Source of the DNA: an uncultured Prevotellaceae bacterium
GTDB lineage: Bacteria > Bacteroidota > Bacteroidia > Bacteroidales > Bacteroidaceae
NCBI GenBank assembly: GCA_902794405.1
Contig: CADBHI010000031.1
Span: 1 to 45,335 of the forward strand
Length of the DNA: 45,335 bases
Direction of reading: 5' to 3'
Each line of letters begins with the position of its first letter. Within the stretch, counting starts at the first letter, position 1. Below, piece after piece: positions 24,227 through 32,634 of this stretch. The translations under genes and the position numbers were made by a program. The notes beneath the pieces are model-generated. The model saw nothing but the letters and a program-made list of their open reading frames with translations, was not told the DNA's origin and searched no databases.

Positions 24227-25246
24227 CTAATATGCTTCTCGGTATTTGTTTTCATCCTTGTCGTCGAGCATCGAGAGATACGACTGGTAACGGCTTTGGG
24301 CAATGTAATGGTCTTCAACAGCCTTCAGTACCGCACAGCCAGGCTCATGGGTGTGGGTACAGTCAGAGAAACGGCATTGCTTGGAGTACTCGAAGATTTC
24401 CTTGAAATAGCTGGTCAGCTCCTCACGCTCCATATCAAATGTGCCGAAGCCCTTGATGCCTGGCGTGTCGATGATATAGGAGGAAGCCCCCTCCCGCTCG
24501 ACCGAAGGTCGCTTGCAAGGCAAGAACCTCCCCCCACTGGGGGAGGCTTCTGTGCCACCCTGGGGGAGCCTTATCATCTCACTAAACGTCGTGGTATGCT
24601 GACCAGAGAGATGGGCATCGCTGATTTCGGCTGTGCGGAGATTGGCCCCAGGCACCAGACAGTTGATGATGGTGGACTTCCCCACCCCGCTATTGCCGCT
24701 GAGTAAGGTAATCTTACCTTCAAGGAGCGGGCGCAATTCCTCGATACCTATGCCCTTTTCGGCAGAAACCTGACGGCATTCGTAGCCGATGGTCTCATAG
24801 AGACGGACCATCATCTGCTGGTAACGGAGCAGGTCGTCGTCGAGCAAATCTGTCTTATTGAAAATCAAGACCACAGGCACACGATAGGCCTCAGCTGAAG
24901 CCAAGAAGCGGTCAATGAACGTGGTGGATGTTTCCGGACGGGTGACGGTGACTATCAGAAAAGCCTGGTCAACGTTAGCCGCCAGGATATGGCTCTGCTT
25001 CGACAGGTTGATGCTCTTACGGATAATATAGTTGCGACGGTCCTCGATATCGGTAATAAGCCCACCCTCAGTGCCTCCCGAAGGGAGGGGAGTCCTGATT
25101 GTGACGCGGTCGCCAACAGCCACCGGGTTCGTGCTGCGGATACCTTTTATACGAAATTTACCCTTTACCTTACAATCAAGTAGCTGGCCATCATCCGTGA
25201 GGACGGTGTACCAGCTACCCGTATTCTTAACGACAAGTCCTTTCAA
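24227..25246 (-). CDS. rsgA: Ribosome small-subunit GTPase RsgA with two in-frame repeat insertions
   Basis: A 339-residue circularly permuted GTPase that helps 30S maturation. It has an OB-fold start ([15 protein letters not shown]), G4 NKTD (130-133), G1 GNSGVGKST (184-192), switch I TTTFS (218-222), G3 DTPG (260-263) and a zinc knuckle with [14 protein letters not shown] (291-304). Residues 52-61 ([10 protein letters not shown]) and about 228-255 ([24 protein letters not shown]) interrupt conserved blocks and are encoded by dispersed repeats. The second insert sits between switch I and G3, where RsgA is normally compact. The start is TTG at 25246, directly abutted by an AT-rich tandem repeat that seems to have replaced the natural ATG region. 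Confidence 0.9.
   Translation of the reverse strand: MKGLVVKNTGSWYTVLTDDGQLLDCKVKGKFRIKGIRSTNPVAVGDRVTIRTPLPSGGTEGGLITDIEDRRNYIIRKSINLSKQSHILAANVDQAFLIVTVTRPETSTTFIDRFLASAEAYRVPVVLIFNKTDLLDDDLLRYQQMMVRLYETIGYECRQVSAEKGIGIEELRPLLEGKITLLSGNSGVGKSTIINCLVPGANLRTAEISDAHLSGQHTTTFSEMIRLPQGGTEASPSGGRFLPCKRPSVEREGASSYIIDTPGIKGFGTFDMEREELTSYFKEIFEYSKQCRFSDCTHTHEPGCAVLKAVEDHYIAQSRYQSYLSMLDDKDENKYREAY
24482..24565. repeat. Composite dispersed repeat within rsgA
   Basis: The plus-strand segment contains the CCGCTCGACCGAAGGTCGCT element (24494-24527) nested in CCTCCCCCCACTGGGGGAGG palindromes. It supplies about 28 codons of rsgA without stop or frameshift. Confidence 0.8.
25064..25093. repeat. Short CCTCCCGAAGGGAGG palindrome within rsgA
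   Basis: The palindrome GCCTCCCGAAGGGAGGGG adds about ten codons to the OB-fold of RsgA. It is the same type as 18440-18460 in the surface-protein tail. Confidence 0.65.
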
Positions 25247-25297
25247 TTGTGAATTGAAATTGTGAATTGATAATTGTGAATTATGAATTATGAATTC
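25247..25297. repeat. AT-rich AATTGTGAATT tandem repeat between frr and rsgA
   Basis: Units of TTGTGAATT and TATGAATT run from the rsgA start codon to the frr stop, filling the entire gap. No in-frame ATG for rsgA exists in it. Confidence 0.7.
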
Positions 25298-25298
25298 T

Positions 25299-25859
25299 TT
25301 ACACCGTCATGATTTCCTTATTCTTGGCCTCGATGAGCTCGTCAAGCTTCTTAATGTACTTGTCGTGGATTTTCTGGAGTTCCTGTTCTGCATCCTTCTC
25401 GTTGTCCTCGCTAAGTCCATCCTTAATGGCTTTCTTCAACTTATCCTTGATGTCAGCCCTGACATTGCGAACCTCGACCTTGGCTTTCTCGGCAATCTTG
25501 CCGCATTGCTTCACAAGGTCACGACGACGCTCCTCAGTAGGCTGAGGTATACCGAGACGGATCACCTCACCATTGTTCTCAGGCGTGATACCCACATCGC
25601 TATCCATAATAGCCTTCTCTATGTTGCGGATTTCCTTGCGGTCCCACGGCTTGATGGCAATGGTACGGGCATCGGGCGTTGAAATGGTAGCGACCTGGTT
25701 CAGGGGCACCTTACTGCCGTATGATTCTACACGAACACCATCGAGAATGGCCACATTGGCACGTCCGGCACGAATGCGATTCAGCTCTTCCTCAAGGAAC
25801 ATAGCTGCCATTTCCATTCTCTCTTCACTCTTCTTTAATGTTTCTTTTACGTCTATCAT
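25299..25859 (-). CDS. frr: Ribosome recycling factor
   Basis: A 186-residue RRF that, with EF-G, splits the post-termination ribosome. The conserved [27 protein letters not shown] start, [17 protein letters not shown], and the central LRVDIK-like helix are recognisable ([13 protein letters not shown]). The ATG at 25859 (MIDVKETL) gives the usual family length; a longer frame to 25928 would run over the promoter. It leads an operon frr - rsgA - S9 peptidase on the minus strand. Confidence 0.95.
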   Translation of the reverse strand: MIDVKETLKKSEERMEMAAMFLEEELNRIRAGRANVAILDGVRVESYGSKVPLNQVATISTPDARTIAIKPWDRKEIRNIEKAIMDSDVGITPENNGEVIRLGIPQPTEERRRDLVKQCGKIAEKAKVEVRNVRADIKDKLKKAIKDGLSEDNEKDAEQELQKIHDKYIKKLDELIEAKNKEIMTV

Positions 25860-25885
25860 TTTTTCAGGTTTTAAGTTTTCTGCCC

Positions 25886-25893
25886 CAAAAGTA
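25886..25893 (-). promoter_or_regulatory. -7 box of frr
   Basis: TACTTTTG on the minus strand, 26 bp upstream of the frr ATG. A divergent promoter for the kinase lies 50 bp further. Confidence 0.5.
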
Positions 25894-25944
25894 ACGCTTT
25901 TCTTTGAAACGCGCAAGTGTTTTATCATTTTTTTTCAACTTTAT

Positions 25945-25975
25945 TTTGCTAATCAAATGTTTTTTTATACTTTTG
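25945..25975 (+). promoter_or_regulatory. Promoter of the first sensor kinase
   Basis: TTTG (25945-25948) and TACTTTTG (25968-25975), 19 bp apart, lie 25 bp before the ATG at 26001. It probably serves both kinases and the AraC regulator. Confidence 0.7.
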
Positions 25976-26000
25976 TAGGCAGATATTGCCTAACGAATAC

Positions 26001-28784
26001 ATGAACACCTTATTTTATAGATTATTTTTCGCCATTATCTGCTCTTGCGTTTGTACGGTTTGTCAAGCACAGCCGAACGACCAAATGCAGACCTATACCG
26101 AAGACCATCCCTTGATATATGAGGATGCATGGGACTTGTGGCCATACGCTTTCATGAATGACACGGGTGAGCCCGTAGGCTATAACATCGACTTATTGGA
26201 ACTCATCTTCAAGGAGTTGAACATTCCCTATAAGGTGAAACTGAAGCCTACCCAGGACGCCTTGAACGACCTGAAAGCCGGACGCGCCAACCTGATGTGC
26301 GGCATGGACGCCCACTTCCATAACGAATATGCCAAGTACGGAAAGAGCGTCATACAGATCTTCACCCATAGCATCGTTCACAAGAAAGACGAGCCACAGA
26401 TCATCAAGACCGTCGACGACCTGGCTTCAAATCGCGTCATCGTCCATGACGGCAGTTTCAGCCACCACCTGATGATACAACAAGGGTGGGGAGACAATGC
26501 CATTCCCTACAACGACATGCAAGAGGCAGTCCAATATGTGCACAACAAGGAGGGATACCAGATTGTTTGGAACACGCTGTCTCTGAAATACCTTCTCAAC
26601 AAGTTCAATTACGATGACCTGGAACTGACGCCCGTCAACATTCAGCACGGAGAGTATAAGTTCATGTCGAACGATTCCTGTCTGCTGTCTCAGATTGACA
26701 GCGTCTTCATGTGGCTGAACTCCACAGGCCGTCTTCAGCCCATTCAGAACAAGTGGTTCTACCCAGAGCGCAAGGACACGGGCATTCCCTCGTGGATTTG
26801 GTATGTTGTCCTTGCCCTGTTTCTGATCATCATCCTCTTCCTCGCCTACTATTATTCCTACCGTATCTATGAGCAGAAGATGACGAAGAGCGTGAGGCAA
26901 TCCAACAACCGACTGTCGCTTATCCTCAATACGAGTAAGGTTCACATCTGGCTATTCGACATTGCCAAACGTGTGATCACCAGCATCGACCCTGACGGCA
27001 AGATGACCACCATTCCGCTGTCACCGCATTTCTTCCAGTACTATTTGCTTCCAGAAGACTACGAACGGCTCTGCAGCGTTCTTGACGAGATGTCCACCCA
27101 AATGAGAAAGAATCGTGAGACCCTTGAGATTCATACCACCTTGGGAAGCAGAAAAGAGGTTCACACCTTCTCTGTCAACCTCTCTGTGATGAAACATAAC
27201 AAGAACGGAAAACCCATGGTGATTATCGGAGCCACCACCGACATTACGGCAGACAGATTGCGCCAACAGCAGCAAAAGGACACCATGCTGCGTTACCAGC
27301 ACATCTTCAACTCAGCGTTGGTTGATACTGTCTCGTACGACGAACACGGCTTTATCGACAACATGAACGAAAAGTCTTCCAAGGTCATCCCCGGAGGCGT
27401 GCAAAGCGTCGTCAATGCCCACATTTCGATTCAAAGTGTGCTGGGAGACAAGGACCTTTCGCTCGACGACTTGGACTACACCTACCTGACGCAGTTGTAC
27501 AAGTCGCCTGACGATAAGCGTCCCCTTAACCGGTTCCTCAAACGCGACGAGCTTTACTATGAGTTACAGTTGGTACCTGTTCGCGACGATGATGGAAAGT
27601 TGTTGGGAATTTACGGAACAGGACGCGACGTCACAGAAATTGCCAAGACCTATTCACGACTGCGGAAGAACATCGAGCAGCTACAGGAAGCCACCGACGA
27701 ACTGCAGGACTACATTCGCAATATCGACTATGTCATGCACAACGGCGGCGTGCGCATTGTCGACTATTCTCCTAATACCCACACCCTGCTCATCTATAGC
27801 GAGATTGAGCACGTACAGCACCAGCTGACACAAACCCACCTGCTATCGCTCGTGGACGAGGAGTCGAAGAAGACCGCTCTGCACATTCTGAACAACATGG
27901 ACAACCTGACGCAACAGCCTGTGAAGGCAGCTGTCAAGTCTACACTTCGTATCAAGGGAGGCAAGCCGCTTTGCCTGTACTTCTCGTTTGTACCGTCGTT
28001 AGATGCCAACGGACAGGTCACACACTACTTCGGCATGTGCCGCGACATCAGCGACATCAAGGCCACCGAAGAGCAGCTGGCCCGGGAAACCGTAAAGGCT
28101 CAGGAGGTAGAAACGGTGAAAAACGCCTTCCTGCGCAACATGAGCTACGAAATCCGTACTCCGCTTGCCTCCGTACTCGGCTTTGCCGAACTCTTCATGA
28201 TGGACCATCAGCCCGAGGATGAGGCATTCTTCATCGAGGAAATCAAGAAGAACTCGCGTAACCTGCTCAATCTGGTGAACAACATCCTGTTCCTCTCGCG
28301 CCTCGACGCGGGCATGATTGAGTTCAAGACAGAACCCATAGACTTTGCCTCTGTCTTCGAAGGACGCTGCCACTCGGTATGGATACACTACGAGCAGCCT
28401 GACGTCGACTATATTGTAGACAGTCCCTATAAGTATCTGGAACTCGAAGTCGACCTGACCAATTTAGGCATCGTTATCGAACATGTTGTGACCAATGCCG
28501 TACAGCACACTACATCGGGCTCTGTGCGGGCAAGCTATGACTACAACGGTGAAGACCTCACCATCACTATTCAGGATACTGGCTGCGGTATTCCTGAGGA
28601 CAAAATCGAAAACATATTCGATCGTTTCGTCACCACCGACAGTAGTGGCAGCGGCCTCGGGCTCGCCATTTGTAAGGAAGTCGTCACTCTCATGGGAGGC
28701 AAGATACGACTGAAGTCCGAACTCGGCAAGGGCACAATTGTATGGATTATCATCCCCTGTAAGTGCAAAAGGATAAGCAGATGA
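26001..28784 (+). CDS. Periplasmic-binding/PAS sensor histidine kinase with Tyr at the phospho-acceptor site
   Basis: A 927-residue inner-membrane sensor. A signal anchor (FYRLFFAIICSCVCTVCQAQ) leads to an SBP_bac_3-type binding domain (about 30-255, PYAFMNDTGEPVGYNIDLLE), as in amino-acid-sensing kinases, then one transmembrane helix (about 263-287), PAS-like domains (300-690), a HisKA region and an ATPase domain (DTGCGIP, GSGLGLAI). In the H-box the His of SHEIRTPL is Tyr716 (MSYEIRTPL, codon TAC). The ATP site looks intact, so the protein may be a pseudokinase, a partner for the adjacent paralogue, or act as a phosphatase. The ATG at 26001 is favoured over TTG 25986. It has no receiver domain. 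Confidence 0.88.
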   Translation: MNTLFYRLFFAIICSCVCTVCQAQPNDQMQTYTEDHPLIYEDAWDLWPYAFMNDTGEPVGYNIDLLELIFKELNIPYKVKLKPTQDALNDLKAGRANLMCGMDAHFHNEYAKYGKSVIQIFTHSIVHKKDEPQIIKTVDDLASNRVIVHDGSFSHHLMIQQGWGDNAIPYNDMQEAVQYVHNKEGYQIVWNTLSLKYLLNKFNYDDLELTPVNIQHGEYKFMSNDSCLLSQIDSVFMWLNSTGRLQPIQNKWFYPERKDTGIPSWIWYVVLALFLIIILFLAYYYSYRIYEQKMTKSVRQSNNRLSLILNTSKVHIWLFDIAKRVITSIDPDGKMTTIPLSPHFFQYYLLPEDYERLCSVLDEMSTQMRKNRETLEIHTTLGSRKEVHTFSVNLSVMKHNKNGKPMVIIGATTDITADRLRQQQQKDTMLRYQHIFNSALVDTVSYDEHGFIDNMNEKSSKVIPGGVQSVVNAHISIQSVLGDKDLSLDDLDYTYLTQLYKSPDDKRPLNRFLKRDELYYELQLVPVRDDDGKLLGIYGTGRDVTEIAKTYSRLRKNIEQLQEATDELQDYIRNIDYVMHNGGVRIVDYSPNTHTLLIYSEIEHVQHQLTQTHLLSLVDEESKKTALHILNNMDNLTQQPVKAAVKSTLRIKGGKPLCLYFSFVPSLDANGQVTHYFGMCRDISDIKATEEQLARETVKAQEVETVKNAFLRNMSYEIRTPLASVLGFAELFMMDHQPEDEAFFIEEIKKNSRNLLNLVNNILFLSRLDAGMIEFKTEPIDFASVFEGRCHSVWIHYEQPDVDYIVDSPYKYLELEVDLTNLGIVIEHVVTNAVQHTTSGSVRASYDYNGEDLTITIQDTGCGIPEDKIENIFDRFVTTDSSGSGLGLAICKEVVTLMGGKIRLKSELGKGTIVWIIIPCKCKRISR

Positions 28785-28818
28785 AAAGAGAATGAAAACC
28801 GCTAATTCGAAATAGGAA

Positions 28819-31602
28819 ATGAAATACGCTATCATACCTTGTATATATAATAGCAAAAGAAGGCTCCTCGCCCTTCTCTTTTGCCTCCTATCCATGCCTG
28901 CCCTACTCCCAGCGGCCAACGAATTCGGCTATACCGATCAACACCCGCTGGTTATTGTAGGCGACTGGGACTTCCGCCCGTTTGAGTTTATCAATGTTGA
29001 AGGACAGCCTGCAGGATACAACGTCGACGTGCTCAACCTCATTCTCGACCGGCTTGACATCCCTCACAAGTTTGTCATGCAGGAATGGCACGTAGCTACC
29101 AATATGTTCAATAATCGCGAGGCCGACCTCATCCACGCGTTGTACTTCTTTTTCAAGGATCATCCATACATTTCTACCCACAAATACATCAACTACTATA
29201 ACCTGAAGCTTGCAAGACGTGCCGACACGCCACCGTTGCACAAACTCAGCAACCTTCAGCCAACCGACACCCTACTGCTCAAGGAAGACGACTATGCTGC
29301 CATGAGCATTTCCGCTATGGGCGACTTGCCGTTTGTCACAGAGTACCATTCGCCGAAGGATGGTCTGACAGGCATCAGACAAGGCAAGTACAAATACTAT
29401 ATATGGGGAGAGGTACCACTCAACCATAAGATTCAGGAACTCGGTCTCGACAGCATAGCACTCGACGAGATTGATATCCCTGCCGGCGAACTGCGAATCA
29501 TCGGCTACAACAAGGAGCTGATTAACATCATCGACGACCAGTACACCCGACTGGAACAGGCCGGTGAGTTGCAAAAGGTCTACGACCACTGGTTCCATCC
29601 CGAGCGCGAGCACGACGACACCTCGCCTATTGCCCTGTTGATTATCGGCGGACTCCTCTTGACCGCCCTCATTGTACTTCTGCTCATCCATCTTGTCAGA
29701 AGACGCGTCAGCATGACTGTCAGACAGCACTCCGACCTCGGTCAGATGATGGATCAAGTGCTCAATATGGGCGACTTCTTCGTGGTGGTGTGGGATTTCC
29801 GGAAGAACATGCTTTGTAACAAGTATGGGAACATGCTACCCTATGGCGACATGAAGCCTGAGGACTTCCTGAAGCACATAACGCCAGAAGAGGCCAAGCA
29901 GCTCCATACGCTCAACACGCAGCTTATCACCGGCGTCATCGATCATTTCGACATGAGCATCAGCTTCAACCTGGGTACCCCCGAACAACCCCTGTGGAGA
30001 TATTTCTATGGCAATGCCATCATTGAGAAGGAAGACGGCAAGCCGCTCTTCATTGTCTATACAACCAAGGACATTACCGTCGAGAAGACCGAGGGAGTTC
30101 ACATCAAGACATTGGCCAGCAAGTACAAGAAGATGTTCGACACCAATCTGGTTGCCATGTCGTTCTATGATGCCAAAGGAACGTTGCTCGATATGAACAA
30201 TCAGATGCGCGAGCTATGTGAGATCAATGAGACGAATGAGCAGTACTTCCGAGAAACGTCGCTCTTCAGTTTTGTTTATCTCAAGGGCATCTATCTGCCT
30301 GGCTCACGAGAAGTCATGTACGTTTGCCAGCACTTGTACGAGCCTCAACTTGGTCTCAATAAATACATCGAGTTCTGTATTAATCCCGTGATAAACGACG
30401 ACGGAGAACTCGTCTACTACATTGTGACCAACCGCGATGTTACTGCCGACCGCAAAATGCATCTCGAACAGCGCGAACACGACCGTCGGCTCCATGCCAC
30501 CAACGATGCCATCAAGCACTATGAACTTCAGCTCGGCTACTTGTTGGAGGAAAGCCAGATGTATATCTGGAACTACCAGATAGCGGAGAATTCCATCAAG
30601 ATGACACGCTCCCCGGAACGGCCCGAGTATCATGAAACTATCGAGGAATACCTGCTGACGGTCAGTCCCCACGCACGCGAACGGGCATTGGCCGAAGTGA
30701 GAAAGGCCGTAGAAAGCAGGGGAGCCTATAGTACTCTCCTGCCCTTCGACCACACCCTGTTTGACGACGGACCCACATGGTATTCCATCGTCGGCTTCCC
30801 CACATTTGACAAGGACGGACAGCTTACCGGGTATTTCGGACTCTCACGCAACATCACCGACCTCATGGAGGCACAGGAAAAGCTACGCATCGAGACTGCT
30901 CGTGCCGAAGACTCCGGACGGCTTAAGGCTGCCTTCCTGGCCAACATGACCCACGAAATACGCACACCGCTGAATGCCATCGTAGGTTTCTCCGACGTTC
31001 TGCCCATGATTGACAACGATACCGAGAGGAAAGAACTCATTCGCATCATCAGCAACAACTGCGACATGCTCCTCAGGCTTATCAACGACATTCTCGAAGC
31101 ATCCAACATCGAATCTGGACCTATTTCCATAGAGGCCACCGACGTTGACTTTGCCCAAGCCTTCGACGATATCTGCCAAACGCTGGAGCAACGCGTGCAA
31201 GAGCCGGGCGTTAAGTTCATCAAGGACAACCCCTACACCTCCTTCCCCACGCATCTCGACAAGGGTCGCATACAACAAGTCATCACCAACTTTGTCACCA
31301 ACGCCGTCAAGTATACCCACCAGGGACATATCCGCGTGGGCTACAGGAAAGAGGAGAGAGAGGGAAAAGATGGTATGTACATCTATTGCGAAGATACGGG
31401 CGCAGGCATTCCCAAGGAGAAGCAGGGCTCCGTTTTCGAGCGTTTTGTCAAACTCAACGAGTATGTCCAGGGTACCGGTCTCGGCCTCAGTATCTGTAAG
31501 TCCATTGCCGAACGCTGTGGCGGAGCCATTGGCGTTACCAGCGAAGGCCAAGGCCATGGTTCTACCTTCTGGCTATGGATTCCGTGCAACACCCCACAAT
31601 AA
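28819..31602 (+). CDS. Periplasmic-binding/PAS sensor histidine kinase (paralogue with intact H-box)
   Basis: A 927-residue paralogue of the preceding gene, starting 34 bp after it. Layout: signal peptide (LLALLFCLLSMPALLPAAN), SBP_bac_3-type domain (about 33-258, RPFEFINVEGQPAGYNVDVL), a transmembrane helix (270-293), PAS-like segments, HisKA with His712 in MTHEIRTPLNAIVGFSD, and ATPase motifs DTGAGIP and GTGLGLSI. Equal length and shared architecture show tandem duplication followed by strong divergence. It should autophosphorylate; the response regulator is not in the window, since the next gene lacks a receiver domain. The ligand is unknown. Confidence 0.9.
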   Translation: MKYAIIPCIYNSKRRLLALLFCLLSMPALLPAANEFGYTDQHPLVIVGDWDFRPFEFINVEGQPAGYNVDVLNLILDRLDIPHKFVMQEWHVATNMFNNREADLIHALYFFFKDHPYISTHKYINYYNLKLARRADTPPLHKLSNLQPTDTLLLKEDDYAAMSISAMGDLPFVTEYHSPKDGLTGIRQGKYKYYIWGEVPLNHKIQELGLDSIALDEIDIPAGELRIIGYNKELINIIDDQYTRLEQAGELQKVYDHWFHPEREHDDTSPIALLIIGGLLLTALIVLLLIHLVRRRVSMTVRQHSDLGQMMDQVLNMGDFFVVVWDFRKNMLCNKYGNMLPYGDMKPEDFLKHITPEEAKQLHTLNTQLITGVIDHFDMSISFNLGTPEQPLWRYFYGNAIIEKEDGKPLFIVYTTKDITVEKTEGVHIKTLASKYKKMFDTNLVAMSFYDAKGTLLDMNNQMRELCEINETNEQYFRETSLFSFVYLKGIYLPGSREVMYVCQHLYEPQLGLNKYIEFCINPVINDDGELVYYIVTNRDVTADRKMHLEQREHDRRLHATNDAIKHYELQLGYLLEESQMYIWNYQIAENSIKMTRSPERPEYHETIEEYLLTVSPHARERALAEVRKAVESRGAYSTLLPFDHTLFDDGPTWYSIVGFPTFDKDGQLTGYFGLSRNITDLMEAQEKLRIETARAEDSGRLKAAFLANMTHEIRTPLNAIVGFSDVLPMIDNDTERKELIRIISNNCDMLLRLINDILEASNIESGPISIEATDVDFAQAFDDICQTLEQRVQEPGVKFIKDNPYTSFPTHLDKGRIQQVITNFVTNAVKYTHQGHIRVGYRKEEREGKDGMYIYCEDTGAGIPKEKQGSVFERFVKLNEYVQGTGLGLSICKSIAERCGGAIGVTSEGQGHGSTFWLWIPCNTPQ

Positions 31603-31614
31603 TCAGCAATCATT

Positions 31615-32493
31615 ATGGCCATTCAAACCAGTAAATACCTGTTAGCCAACGAACGCGATGCCCTTTGGGGACTGACCGTGAGTACCATAGGCTACGAGGA
31701 GATTGCCCCAGGCGACTCCTACCCCACCCGCGGTCATGCCGACGGCTACTACTTCGAACTGGAACGGGGACGTGAACTCAACGAATACCAACTGTTGTAC
31801 CTTACTGAGGGAGAGGGCATCTTCCACAGCACCAATGTCCGTGAGGCCATCATCCGTGAGGGCGACCTTTTCCTGCTGTTCCCAGGTGAGTGGCACTCCT
31901 ATCACCCCCACCCGCGAACTGGCTGGAAGAGCTACTGGATTGGATTCCGGGGACGCAACATCGACGACCGTGTACGAGCCGGTTTCCTGTCACCCCAGAA
32001 GCCTATCTACCATGTTGGGTTCAGCGATGAGATTGTGAGGCTCTACAAGGAAGCCTATGATACTGCCCTCGCCGAGGCCGCCTACTCGCAGCAGATGATG
32101 GCAGGCATCGTGAACCACCTTATCGGGCTAATGTACTCTTTGGAGCGTAACATCCAACTCGGGCGCAACCAGGCCCATGTCGACATGATCAGCCGCGCAA
32201 GGCTCCGCATTCGCGAGGCACTGGAGAGCGACCTTACCATTCAGCAGGTGGCACAGGACCTGGGAGTGAGCTATTCCAACTTCCGCAAGCTGTTCAAGGA
32301 GCACACTGGCATGTCGCCAGCCATCTACCAGCAAGACCTGCGCCTACAGCGTGCCAAGGAGCTGCTGACCACTACCGACCTGACCATCAAGGAGATAGCC
32401 TACCGGCTGAACTTTGAGTCGCCCGACTATTTCTCGTATAAGTTCAAGGCACAGACAGGACGGCGTCCTACCGAACTGCGTGCTGAAAAATAA
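31615..32493 (+). CDS. AraC-family transcriptional regulator
   Basis: A 292-residue regulator with an N-terminal cupin-like ligand domain (about 20-160, LLYLTEGEGIFHS, REGDLFLLFPGEWHSYHP) and a C-terminal double helix-turn-helix (about 190-290, LTIQQVAQDLGVSYSNFRKLF, IKEIAYRLNFESPDYFSYKFK). It has no receiver domain and no membrane segment. Only 12 bp separate it from the second kinase, so it is cotranscribed with the two kinases and may be the output of the locus, or an independent arm sensing a soluble ligand. Similar domains control sugar use in other bacteria; the target genes are not evident. Confidence 0.9.
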   Translation: MAIQTSKYLLANERDALWGLTVSTIGYEEIAPGDSYPTRGHADGYYFELERGRELNEYQLLYLTEGEGIFHSTNVREAIIREGDLFLLFPGEWHSYHPHPRTGWKSYWIGFRGRNIDDRVRAGFLSPQKPIYHVGFSDEIVRLYKEAYDTALAEAAYSQQMMAGIVNHLIGLMYSLERNIQLGRNQAHVDMISRARLRIREALESDLTIQQVAQDLGVSYSNFRKLFKEHTGMSPAIYQQDLRLQRAKELLTTTDLTIKEIAYRLNFESPDYFSYKFKAQTGRRPTELRAEK

Positions 32494-32554
32494 AGTAGAA
32501 AGGTGGGAAATCTTCAAGTATAGGGATTTTCCCCTCTGAGTTTAGGGAAAAACC

Positions 32555-32586
32555 TTTGCGAAGGTCTGTTTTTTGTTGTTTCTTTG
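32555..32586 (+). promoter_or_regulatory. Putative promoter of the secreted Ser/Gly-rich protein gene
   Basis: TTTG (32555-32558) and TTTCTTTG (32579-32586; the consensus TA is TT) are 20 bp apart, 48 bp before the ATG. A TTTTCCC/GGGAAAA inverted repeat lies just upstream at about 32527-32551. Confidence 0.45.
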
Positions 32587-32634
32587 CACCGTGAAAATGA
32601 AACAAACATGTCAAACTGATAAAATTTTACGACT

